DNA of 64,000 nucleotides from the NCBI RefSeq assembly GCF_002217655.1, contig NZ_NEWK01000001.1:878001-942000 (forward strand), written 5' to 3'. The position numbers and the translations under genes were made by a program. The DNA is from Geobacillus thermocatenulatus (lineage in GTDB: Bacteria; Bacillota; Bacilli; Bacillales; Anoxybacillaceae). This document shows positions 10,866 to 18,061 of this stretch, piece after piece. Within the stretch, counting starts at the first letter, position 1. Each line of letters begins with the position of its first letter. The notes below the pieces were generated by a model. It did not search any database and was not told the origin of the DNA. It saw only the letters and a program-made list of their open reading frames with translations.

Positions 10866-11984
10866 ATGACAGCAACCCGTGGGTTAGAGGGAGTTGTGGC
10901 CACAACGTCAAGCATCAGTTCGATCATCGATGACACGTTGACGTATGTCGGTTATGACATTGACGATTTAGCCGAAAACGCTTCCTTCGAAGAAGTGGTT
11001 TATTTGCTTTGGCATCGTGAACTGCCGACGAAAGAGCAGCTTGAGGAATTAAAGAAACAGTTGGCGGAAAACGCTGAAATTCCAAATGAAATCATTGAAC
11101 ACTTCAAGCTGTATCCGATTGACAAGGTGCATCCGATGGCGGCTTTGCGCACCGCGGTATCGCTTCTCGGCTTGTATGACGAAGAGGCGGATGTGATGAC
11201 GAAAGAGGCGAATGATCGGAAAGCCATTCGCCTGCAGGCGAAAATCCCGACGATTGTCACCGCCTTCGCCCGCGTGCGCAAAGGGTTGGAACCGGTTGCG
11301 CCGCGCAAAGATTTGAGCTTTGCCGCCAATTTCTTGTACATGCTGACCGGCAAAGAACCAGACGACATCGCCACGGAAGCGTTCAACAAGGCGCTCGTGC
11401 TGCATGCCGACCACGAGTTGAACGCGTCGACGTTCACGGCGCGCGTCTGCGTAGCCACGCTGTCCGATATGTATTCCGGCATCACGGCGGCGATCGGAGC
11501 CTTGAAAGGGCCGCTTCACGGCGGGGCGAACGAAGCGGTGATGAAAATGTTGATGGAAATCGGCACGGTCGACAACGTCGAGCCATACATCCGCAGAAAG
11601 CTCGCCAACAAAGAAAAAATTATGGGCTTTGGCCATCGCGTTTACCGAAAAGGCGACCCGCGCGCCAAACATTTGAAAAAAATGTCGGAAAAACTGACGA
11701 AGCTCGTCGGCGAACCGCATTGGTATGAAATGTCGACGAAGATTGAAGAAATCGTCACATCGGAAAAAGCGCTGCCGCCGAACGTTGACTTTTATTCCGC
11801 CTCGGTTTACCATTGTTTAGGAATCGATCATGATTTGTTTACGCCGATTTTTGCCGTCAGCCGCACCTCGGGATGGTTGGCTCACATCTTGGAACAATAC
11901 GACAACAACCGTCTCATCCGTCCGCGCGCTGAGTACACCGGCCCAGGCAAGCGGGCGTACGTGCCGATCGACGAGCGCGGCTGA
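10866..11984 (+). CDS. citZ: Citrate synthase II
   Basis: Condenses oxaloacetate with acetyl-CoA; entry step of the TCA cycle. The 372-residue short form is typical of Gram-positive bacteria. Catalytic signature GALKGPLHGGANEAVM (catalytic His), a second catalytic His in GFGHRVYRKGDPRA, and the late Asp in NVDFYSASVYHCLG. Start ATG 10866 follows AAGGGGAGATTGAAC; in-frame upstream codons have no ribosome site. First gene of citZ-icd-mdh; a hairpin terminator separates it from icd. Confidence 0.97.
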   Translation: MTATRGLEGVVATTSSISSIIDDTLTYVGYDIDDLAENASFEEVVYLLWHRELPTKEQLEELKKQLAENAEIPNEIIEHFKLYPIDKVHPMAALRTAVSLLGLYDEEADVMTKEANDRKAIRLQAKIPTIVTAFARVRKGLEPVAPRKDLSFAANFLYMLTGKEPDDIATEAFNKALVLHADHELNASTFTARVCVATLSDMYSGITAAIGALKGPLHGGANEAVMKMLMEIGTVDNVEPYIRRKLANKEKIMGFGHRVYRKGDPRAKHLKKMSEKLTKLVGEPHWYEMSTKIEEIVTSEKALPPNVDFYSASVYHCLGIDHDLFTPIFAVSRTSGWLAHILEQYDNNRLIRPRAEYTGPGKRAYVPIDERG

Positions 11985-12001
11985 AACAAGTGGACAAGGC
12001 G

Positions 12002-12027
12002 GTGAAGGCGTGCCTTCACGCCTTTTT
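12002..12027 (+). terminator. Intercistronic terminator between citZ and icd
   Basis: GTGAAGG pairs with CCTTCAC, an outer GGC/GCC extends it with one bulged base, and TTTTT follows. It would lower expression of icd and mdh relative to citZ. Confidence 0.7.
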
Positions 12028-12056
12028 ATAAAAAAATGGCATTGGGGGTTTTGCTC

Positions 12057-13328
12057 GTGACGCAAGGAGAAAAAATTACAGTTCAAAATGGTGTGCTCAA
12101 CGTTCCAAACAACCCGATCATTCCGTTCATCGAGGGGGATGGAACCGGCCCGGACATTTGGGCGGCCGCTTCGCGCGTGCTCGAAGCAGCGGTGGAAAAA
12201 GCGTACAAAGGCGAGAAAAAAATCATCTGGAAGGAAGTGCTCGCTGGTGAAAAAGCGTACAAGCTGACGGGCAGCTGGCTTCCGGATGAAACGCTTGAGA
12301 CGATCCGCGAATACATAATCGCCATTAAAGGGCCGTTGACGACGCCGGTTGGCGGCGGCATCCGCTCGCTGAACGTCGCGCTCCGCCAAGAGCTCGACCT
12401 GTTTGTCTGCTTGCGCCCGGTTCGCTACTTCCCAGGCGTTCCGTCGCCGGTGAAACGCCCGGAAGACACCGATATGGTCATTTTCCGGGAAAACACGGAA
12501 GACATCTACGCTGGCATTGAATATGCCAAAGGCACGCCGGAAGTGAAAAAAGTCATCGACTTTTTGCAAAACGAAATGGGCGTGCGCAAAATCCGCTTCC
12601 CGGAAACGTCCGGCATCGGCATTAAACCGATTTCCGAACAAGGGACGAAACGGCTTGTGCGCGCGGCGATCAACTACGCGATTGAACACGGCCGCAAGTC
12701 GGTGACGCTCGTTCATAAAGGAAACATTATGAAATTCACCGAAGGCGCGTTTAAAAACTGGGGTTATGAATTGGCGGAGGAAGAATTCGCCGACAAAGTG
12801 TTCACGTGGGCGCAATACGACCGAATCGTTGAAACGGAAGGAAAGGAAGCGGCGAACAAAGCGCTTGCTGATGCGGAAGCGTCCGGCAAAATCATTATCA
12901 AAGATGTCATCGCCGACATCTTCCTGCAACAAATTTTGACGCGTCCGCGCGAATTTGACGTCATCGCGACGATGAACTTAAACGGCGACTACATTTCCGA
13001 CGCGCTGGCCGCTCAAGTCGGCGGCATCGGCATCGCGCCGGGGGCAAACATCAACTACGAAACCGGCCACGCGATTTTCGAAGCGACGCACGGCACGGCG
13101 CCGAAATACGCAGGGCTTGACAAAGTCAACCCGTCGTCCGTCATTCTCTCGGGCGTCATGATGTTTGAGCATCTTGGTTGGAACGAAGCAGCGAAATTGA
13201 TCATCAAAGCGATGGAGAAAACGATCGCCGCGAAAATCGTCACGTATGACTTCGCCCGCCTGATGGAAGGGGCGACGGAAGTGAAATGCTCCGAATTTGC
13301 TGATGCGCTCATCCGCAATATGGACTAA
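12057..13328 (+). CDS. icd: Isocitrate dehydrogenase (NADP+)
   Basis: Oxidative decarboxylation of isocitrate to 2-oxoglutarate. The 423 residues equal the B. subtilis enzyme. Motifs: [26 protein letters not shown] (phosphate-loop serine of enteric Icd replaced in context [14 protein letters not shown]), [15 protein letters not shown] and the C-terminal nucleotide site GTAPKYAG. Start GTG 12057 (MTQGEKIT) matches the family N-terminus and follows GGGGG; an ATG at 12036 would overlap the preceding terminator arm. Continues to mdh after 26 bp. Confidence 0.96.
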   Translation: MTQGEKITVQNGVLNVPNNPIIPFIEGDGTGPDIWAAASRVLEAAVEKAYKGEKKIIWKEVLAGEKAYKLTGSWLPDETLETIREYIIAIKGPLTTPVGGGIRSLNVALRQELDLFVCLRPVRYFPGVPSPVKRPEDTDMVIFRENTEDIYAGIEYAKGTPEVKKVIDFLQNEMGVRKIRFPETSGIGIKPISEQGTKRLVRAAINYAIEHGRKSVTLVHKGNIMKFTEGAFKNWGYELAEEEFADKVFTWAQYDRIVETEGKEAANKALADAEASGKIIIKDVIADIFLQQILTRPREFDVIATMNLNGDYISDALAAQVGGIGIAPGANINYETGHAIFEATHGTAPKYAGLDKVNPSSVILSGVMMFEHLGWNEAAKLIIKAMEKTIAAKIVTYDFARLMEGATEVKCSEFADALIRNMD

Positions 13329-13354
13329 CCTTTGAAGGAAAGGGATGGAAAACG

Positions 13355-14293
13355 ATGGCGATGAAACGGAAAAAAATCTCGGTGATCGGCGCCGGATTCA
13401 CGGGGGCGACGACGGCGTTCCTTTTGGCGCAAAAAGAGCTCGGCGACGTCGTGTTGGTCGATATTCCGCAGCTTGAGAACCCAACGAAAGGGAAGGCGCT
13501 CGATATGCTCGAGGCAAGCCCGGTGCTCGGCTTTGACGCGAATATCATCGGCACATCGGATTACGCTGACACAGCCGATTCCGACATCGTCGTCATCACA
13601 GCAGGCATCGCCCGCAAGCCGGGCATGAGCCGGGACGATTTGGTGACGACGAACCAAAAAATTATGAAGCAAGTGACGAAGGAAGTCGTCAAATACTCGC
13701 CGAACTGCTACATCATCGTCTTGACGAACCCGGTCGATGCCATGACATACACGGTGTTTCAAGAGTCCGGGTTTCCGAAAAACCGCGTCATCGGCCAGTC
13801 GGGCGTCTTGGATACGGCGCGCTTCCGCACGTTCGTCGCCGAGGAGCTGAACATTTCGGTAAAAGATGTCACGGGGTTTGTTTTAGGCGGCCATGGCGAT
13901 GACATGGTGCCGCTCGTCCGCTACTCGTACGCCGGCGGCATTCCGCTCGAAAAACTCATTCCGAAAGATCGTTTGGACGCCATCGTTGAGCGGACGCGCA
14001 AAGGCGGCGGTGAAATCGTCAACCTGCTCGGCAACGGCAGCGCCTACTACGCACCGGCCGCCTCGCTTGTCGAAATGGTCGAAGCGATTTTGAAAGACCA
14101 GCGCCGCATTTTGCCGGCGATCGCCTACCTTGAAGGCGAATACGGCTATGAAGGCATTTATTTGGGCGTGCCGACGATCCTCGGCGGCAACGGCATCGAG
14201 AAAGTGATCGAGCTCGAGCTGACCGAAGAGGAAAAAGCGGCGCTCGCCAAATCCGTCGAATCCGTTAAAAATGTCATGCGCATGCTGGAATAG
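13355..14293 (+). CDS. mdh: Malate dehydrogenase
   Basis: NAD-dependent oxidation of malate to oxaloacetate. It is the lactate-dehydrogenase-like type of bacilli (312 residues). Rossmann loop [13 protein letters not shown], active-site Arg loop [24 protein letters not shown], and the catalytic His in [16 protein letters not shown] 13355 with GAAGGAAAGGGATGG upstream; ATG 13361 is an alternative. Third gene of the citZ-icd-mdh cluster, ended by a strong hairpin. Confidence 0.97.
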   Translation: MAMKRKKISVIGAGFTGATTAFLLAQKELGDVVLVDIPQLENPTKGKALDMLEASPVLGFDANIIGTSDYADTADSDIVVITAGIARKPGMSRDDLVTTNQKIMKQVTKEVVKYSPNCYIIVLTNPVDAMTYTVFQESGFPKNRVIGQSGVLDTARFRTFVAEELNISVKDVTGFVLGGHGDDMVPLVRYSYAGGIPLEKLIPKDRLDAIVERTRKGGGEIVNLLGNGSAYYAPAASLVEMVEAILKDQRRILPAIAYLEGEYGYEGIYLGVPTILGGNGIEKVIELELTEEEKAALAKSVESVKNVMRMLE

Positions 14294-14299
14294 CGGCGA

Positions 14300-14333
14300 G
14301 GCAAAAATTCGGGCATTGCCCCGGATTTTTGCC
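14300..14333 (+). terminator. Terminator after mdh
   Basis: GGCAAAAATTCGGG pairs with CCCCGGATTTTTGCC around a short loop, the T-run forming part of the stem. Confidence 0.75.
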
Positions 14334-14342
14334 CACAGTCAA

Positions 14343-14356
14343 TGAAAGCGCTTTCT
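14343..14356. promoter_or_regulatory. Near-perfect CcpA cre site ahead of maoC
   Basis: TGAAAGCGCTTTCT differs from the ideal palindrome TGAAAGCGCTTTCA at one base. It lies between the mdh terminator and the MaoC-like gene, 21 bases before that start codon. In B. subtilis, where phoPR directly follows mdh, the phoPR promoter region is under CcpA control, so this may be the equivalent site, now separated from phoP. Confidence 0.7.
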
Positions 14357-14377
14357 AGACAACAAAGGGGTGGGAAC

Positions 14378-14845
14378 ATGTTGAAAAAACGAAAGCTCGG
14401 GAGACGGATCGGGGAAATTCAAGCGGGGGAAAAGCTCGTGTTCCAAGCCGCCATCGAAGACAAAGACTTGCTTCTTTATCTTGGGCTGACGGATGATGCC
14501 AATCCGCTCTATATCCAGCATGATTATGCTTCACAGACGCCGTTTGGAAAACCGGTCGTGCCGCCGGTCATGTTGACGGGGATGATCACGTCCGCGGTCT
14601 CCAAATATTTGCCGGGTCCGGGCAGCTACATTACGCGGCAGGATCTTCGCTTTCTCCGCCCCGTTTATCATTATGAAACGCTCGAATTTTTGCTCGAAGT
14701 CGCCGATGTCGATGAGGCGGGCCATTGCGTGACGTTGTCCGTCATGGCGACGCGCGGTGCGGAAACGGTGCTTGACGGAACGCTGTCTGTCTGCCCGCCG
14801 CATACGTTGCCGCGCCTAGACGGGCGGGTGCTCGAGAACTTTTGA
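14378..14845 (+). CDS. MaoC-like (hotdog fold) dehydratase domain protein
   Basis: 155 residues with the R-hydratase-like hotdog fold: DKDLLLYLGLTDDANPLYIQ matches the hydratase-2 motif region (Asp and the N-P-x-H/Y site, here NPLYIQHDYA), then GKPVVPPVMLTGMITSAVSKYLPGPG and the strand SYITRQDLRFLRPVYH typical of MaoC proteins. A role in acyl-CoA hydration is inferred from the fold; no substrate can be read from the sequence. ATG 14378 follows AAAGGGGTGGG. It sits between mdh and phoP, a position kept in several Bacillaceae, behind a cre site. Confidence 0.8.
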   Translation: MLKKRKLGRRIGEIQAGEKLVFQAAIEDKDLLLYLGLTDDANPLYIQHDYASQTPFGKPVVPPVMLTGMITSAVSKYLPGPGSYITRQDLRFLRPVYHYETLEFLLEVADVDEAGHCVTLSVMATRGAETVLDGTLSVCPPHTLPRLDGRVLENF

Positions 14846-14892
14846 CCTCATGTTGAAAGCAGTCCCCCACTTCGAAACAAAGGGGGAGTTTC

Positions 14893-15297
14893 ATCCTATT
14901 TCGCGCAGGAGACTCCCGCTTCAACGACCAAAGGGAGTAAGTGGGAGAGGAATGCGTGTTCCCCCTTTCTTTTGTGTATGATATAATAAAGACGTGGAGA
15001 AAACCGTTCAATAAAGGCACTCCAATAACGGCTGCTCGATGGATGGAGTGGGTTGCAGGAAACGTTGCAACCGTCAAACATCGAGCGTAGGTCTGTCTGT
15101 TGTGTGTGGAAGCCAAGTACTGCCAACAGACACACCGAGAGAATCGGCAACGATGCAGGCATGACCTGCGTCGTTGGGCAGCGGTCAACCTGCCCCTGAT
15201 GCAACCCCAAGTCAAGGAAGGAGGACGAAGTCCGCTCGCACTTCTGGGGAGTGGCAAGCCCCCACTTCAAGCGTTAGCGAAGTGGGGGTAGTTGACG
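14893..15297 (+). mobile_element. IS200/IS605-type non-autonomous element, copy 1
   Basis: About 96% identical to 32977-33383, whose boundaries are fixed by the gene it interrupts. No ORF. The left end has an imperfect hairpin (CCCGCTTC with GTAAGTGGG, decayed compared with copy 2) and the right end a 10-bp hairpin, CCCCCACTTC (15259-15268) with GAAGTGGGGG (15279-15288); both share the stem core of copy 2. It is preceded by TTTC, as in copy 2, and has no target duplication or terminal inverted repeats, which fits the single-strand transposition of IS200/IS605. It lies between maoC and phoP. The element family is inferred from end structure, not from a transposase. Confidence 0.7.
14993..15297 (+). 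ncRNA. Structured RNA inside element copy 1, omegaRNA-like
   Basis: An extended -10 (TGATATAAT, hexamer at 14982-14987) precedes about 300 nt with many stems. Stem a 15018-15024 with 15044-15050, stem b 15034-15041 with 15079-15086; because b opens inside the loop of a and closes after it, they form an H-type pseudoknot. Further stems: 15051-15057/15066-15072, 15094-15102/15124-15132, 15148-15159/15165-15176, 15176-15181/15190-15195, 15205-15209/15245-15249 and the terminal hairpin 15259-15288. The last stem ends 9 bases before the element boundary, as in TnpB-type omegaRNAs, whose guide is then the flanking DNA. Function is inferred. Confidence 0.5.
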
Positions 15298-15333
15298 CCG
15301 CTTTCCGTCAAAGGAAGCCAACCAAACGCGAGA

Positions 15334-15385
15334 GGCAGTTTTCCGCGGGCAACCTGTCCGCAGGAAAACGCCTTTTTTCTTTTTT
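15334..15385 (+). terminator. Strong terminator before phoP
   Basis: GGCAGTTTTCC pairs with GGAAAACGCC, with an inner GCGG/CCGC stem, followed by TTTTTTCTTTTTTT. It isolates phoPR from maoC and from the mobile element. Confidence 0.85.
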
Positions 15386-15453
15386 TGTCCGAATCATGGC
15401 GTTAATTGTGGTATCATAAAGGGAGAAATCATTGGACGGGATGGAGGAGCGGC

Positions 15454-16161
15454 ATGGGACGAAAAATTTTAGTTGTCGATGACGAACAGCCGATTGTGAC
15501 TCTGTTGTCGTACAATTTGGAGAAAGCCGGATTTCACGTCGTGACCGCTCACGATGGCGAAGAGGCGCTCGTGAAAGTAGCGTCCGAGCAGCCGGCGCTC
15601 ATTATTTTGGACTTGATGCTGCCGAAGCTTGACGGCGTTGATGTGTGCAAGCGGCTTCGCCAGCAGCAAATCATGACGCCGATTTTAATGTTGACGGCTC
15701 GCGATGATGAATTTGACAAAGTGCTTGGTCTTGAGCTTGGCGCCGACGACTATATGACAAAGCCGTTCAGCCCGCGCGAAGTCATTGCCCGCGTCAAGGC
15801 GATTTTGCGCCGCACGGAGATCATTCAGCCGGCGGCTGAATCGAGCGAGCGGCTTGTTGTTGGCGAGCTGGAAATTTTTCGGGAACGCTATGAAGCAACG
15901 ATCGGCGGCAAGCCGCTTGAGCTGACGCCGAAAGAGTTTGAGTTGCTCCTTTATTTGGCTCGCCATAAAGGGCGGGTGTTGACGCGCGACCAGCTGCTCA
16001 GCGCCGTGTGGAACTACGAGTTTGCCGGCGATACACGCATTGTCGACGTCCATATCAGCCACTTGCGCGAGAAGATCGAAACCGATACGAAAAAACCGAT
16101 GTACATTAAAACGGTGCGCGGCCTTGGCTACAAATTGGAGGAACCGAAGCGGCATGAATAG
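15454..16161 (+). CDS. phoP: Phosphate-starvation response regulator PhoP
   Basis: OmpR-family response regulator paired with PhoR. Receiver domain with acidic pocket VVDDEQ, phospho-acceptor Asp53 in LIILDLMLPK, conserved Thr/Lys in MLTARDDEFDK and TKPFSPRE. The C-terminal winged helix carries LTPKEFELLLYLARH and VDVHISHLREKIE. 235 residues. ATG 15454 follows GGAGGAGCGGC; the longer frame from 15406 crosses the promoter region. Overlaps phoR by 8 bases. A likely target in this window is the alkaline phosphatase at 45088-46368, which has PhoP boxes. Confidence 0.95.
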   Translation: MGRKILVVDDEQPIVTLLSYNLEKAGFHVVTAHDGEEALVKVASEQPALIILDLMLPKLDGVDVCKRLRQQQIMTPILMLTARDDEFDKVLGLELGADDYMTKPFSPREVIARVKAILRRTEIIQPAAESSERLVVGELEIFRERYEATIGGKPLELTPKEFELLLYLARHKGRVLTRDQLLSAVWNYEFAGDTRIVDVHISHLREKIETDTKKPMYIKTVRGLGYKLEEPKRHE

Positions 16162-17902
16162 CTTCCGCACCCGCCTTTTGTTTTGGCTCGTGACGCTCAT
16201 CGCCACGGTGTTGATCGCCCTCGGGCTTTTGCTCGGGCAATTGCTGAAAGATTTTTACGCCGAGACGATGAACAAACGGATGGAAAAAGAGGCCCAAGCG
16301 CTTGCGATTTTGCTTGAAAATGAACCGCTCGAGCAAATCCGCGCCGATTTGCAGGAAATGGGGAATGAGCTGTCGTCCCGCATCACCGTGCTCGATAAAG
16401 AAGAACGGGTGCAGTTTGACAGCGGCCGCGTCGCAGCGATCAGCGACAAAGACCATGAGCGCATCGTCCGCGCGATTTTGCGCAAAAAGCAGTTTCCCCG
16501 TTTTTCCGTGATTGAAAAAACAAACGACGTCTATTACTACATCGTCCCGTACGAGCGCGGTGAGCGGAGCGGGTACGTCGTTTTAAGCACACCGACGAGC
16601 TCACTCCAAAAAGTAAACGAGCAAATTTGGGGCGTGCTCACGAGCAGCCTCGGGATGGCGCTCGTTGTCATCATCGCCCTCGTCTGGAAAATCGCCAATC
16701 AATATATGAAGCCAATTGAAGAAGCGACGAAAGTGGCGTTTGAGCTGGAAAAAGGCAATTACGCCGCCCGTGTGCCCGATGGTGAATATAACGAGGCCGG
16801 GATGCTTGTGCGCTCGATCAACCGGCTGGCCCGCCATTTGCAGGAGATGAGCAGGGCGCGGGAAATTCAGACCGATCGGCTTCACACGCTCATTGAAAAC
16901 GTCGGCAGCGGCTTGTTGTTTATTGACCACCGCGGACATATTTCGCTCATCAATCGGGCGTTCCAGACTCAGTTTCATCTCGATCCGTCGGATTGTTTGC
17001 ACCGTCCGTACGCCGATGTGCTGCCGCATGGCGACATCGTCCGGTTTATCGATGATATTTTCATCACCGAAACGACGATGCGCCGGCATATGCGGCTGAC
17101 GATTGGCATCGAGCGGAAACATTTCGATGTATACGGGGCTCCCATCATTGGCACGAACGCCGAATGGAAAGGGATTGTCGTCGTGTTTCACGACATTACG
17201 GAGCTGAAGCGTCTTGAGCAAATCCGCAAAGACTTTGTCGCCAACGTTTCGCACGAATTGAAAACGCCGGTGACGTCCATCAAAGGATTCGCCGAAACGC
17301 TATTGGATGGCGCCATGAAGGATGAAGCGGCGCTCGAACATTTTTTGACCATCATCTTAAAAGAAAGCGAACGGCTGCAAACGCTCGTTGAGGAACTGTT
17401 GGACTTGTCGAAAATCGAGCAGCACGGATTTCAGCTGCAACTCGAAGACGTGGATATCGCTCAAGTCATCGCCGAAGCGGCTGCTGTGTTTCGCCAAAAA
17501 GCGGCGGAAAAACAAATTGATTTGCATATCGAATCGCCATCCGGGCTTGTCATCCGCGGTGACAGAAATCGGATGAAGCAAATTTTGCTGAACTTGCTCG
17601 CCAACGCCATCACGTATACGCCGGAGCACGGACGGGTCGCTGTCGAGGCGGAAGAGACGGAGAAAGAAGTGCTGATCCATGTGAAAGACACCGGAATCGG
17701 CATTGAGGAAAAGGAAATCCCGCGCATTTTTGAGCGTTTTTACCGCGTCGACAAGGCGCGCAGCCGCGATTCCGGCGGAACGGGGTTGGGACTTTCGATT
17801 GTGAAACATTTGGTTGAGGCTCACCATGGATCTATTACCGTAGCGAGCAAAGTGGGGCGCGGCACCGTGTTCACGATCCATTTTCCAAAGCCGGGGCGGT
17901 AG
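16154..17902 (+). CDS. phoR: Phosphate-starvation sensor histidine kinase PhoR
   Basis: Membrane sensor kinase, 582 residues. TM1 about residues 7-30 (LLFWLVTLIATVLIALGLLL), an extracytoplasmic domain, TM2 about 155-177 (SSLGMALVVIIALVW), a HAMP linker, a PAS domain (LIENVGSGLLFIDHRGHISL), the phospho-acceptor His in FVANVSHELKTPVTSIKG, and the ATPase boxes NLLANAITYT, VKDTGIGIEEKEI and GGTGLGLSIVKHLVEAH. The start ATG 16154 overlaps the phoP stop, so the pair is translationally coupled. A short terminator overlaps its stop codon. Confidence 0.95.
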   Translation: MNSFRTRLLFWLVTLIATVLIALGLLLGQLLKDFYAETMNKRMEKEAQALAILLENEPLEQIRADLQEMGNELSSRITVLDKEERVQFDSGRVAAISDKDHERIVRAILRKKQFPRFSVIEKTNDVYYYIVPYERGERSGYVVLSTPTSSLQKVNEQIWGVLTSSLGMALVVIIALVWKIANQYMKPIEEATKVAFELEKGNYAARVPDGEYNEAGMLVRSINRLARHLQEMSRAREIQTDRLHTLIENVGSGLLFIDHRGHISLINRAFQTQFHLDPSDCLHRPYADVLPHGDIVRFIDDIFITETTMRRHMRLTIGIERKHFDVYGAPIIGTNAEWKGIVVVFHDITELKRLEQIRKDFVANVSHELKTPVTSIKGFAETLLDGAMKDEAALEHFLTIILKESERLQTLVEELLDLSKIEQHGFQLQLEDVDIAQVIAEAAAVFRQKAAEKQIDLHIESPSGLVIRGDRNRMKQILLNLLANAITYTPEHGRVAVEAEETEKEVLIHVKDTGIGIEEKEIPRIFERFYRVDKARSRDSGGTGLGLSIVKHLVEAHHGSITVASKVGRGTVFTIHFPKPGR

Positions 17903-17914
17903 CCGGCTTCTTTT
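17888..17914 (+). terminator. Terminator overlapping the phoR stop
   Basis: AAGCCGG pairs with CCGGCTT, followed by CTTTTG. The phoR TAG lies in the loop. Confidence 0.6.
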
Positions 17915-18001
17915 GATCATCTCCAACTGAGAAGCCTCCCATTTTTCAGCGTGAGCGTAAGCAGGGGATGAATCGGCGCCTCCCATCATGGTGGGAGAGC
18001 G

Positions 18002-18030
18002 TTCAAGGCAAGCCGCAGGCATGGTACAAT
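18002..18030 (+). promoter_or_regulatory. Promoter of polA
   Basis: TTCAAG, 17 bases, TACAAT with an extended TGG immediately before the -10. The start codon is 31 bases further on. Confidence 0.55.
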
Positions 18031-18061
18031 AGGACAAGGAAGCATCCGAGGAGGGATGAGA

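Noticed and set aside
11817-12932. 371-codon open frame on the reverse strand across citZ and icd
   Set aside because: It mirrors two certain genes in a GC-rich genome, has no ribosome site and an amino-acid composition (Arg, Phe, His rich) typical of antisense shadows. Other long reverse frames in dnaE, polX, mutS2 and pyk were set aside for the same reason.
14993-15025. IscB/IsrB (HEARO) type omegaRNA with a 5' guide
   Set aside because: In that type the guide comes from DNA outside the left end. Here the 100 bases upstream of the scaffold are inside the element and nearly identical in both copies, so they cannot be locus-specific guides. A fixed, domesticated guide cannot be excluded.
14993-15297. 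Group I intron or IStron
   Set aside because: The element lacks the conserved P, Q, R and S core sequences of group I introns, and in copy 2 it joins ysdA with no splice-site features; stems fit an omegaRNA better.
15100-15300. CRISPR array or tRNA gene
   Set aside because: No regularly spaced direct repeats exist anywhere in the window, and no cloverleaf with CCA-type acceptor was found; the inverted repeats here are RNA stems.
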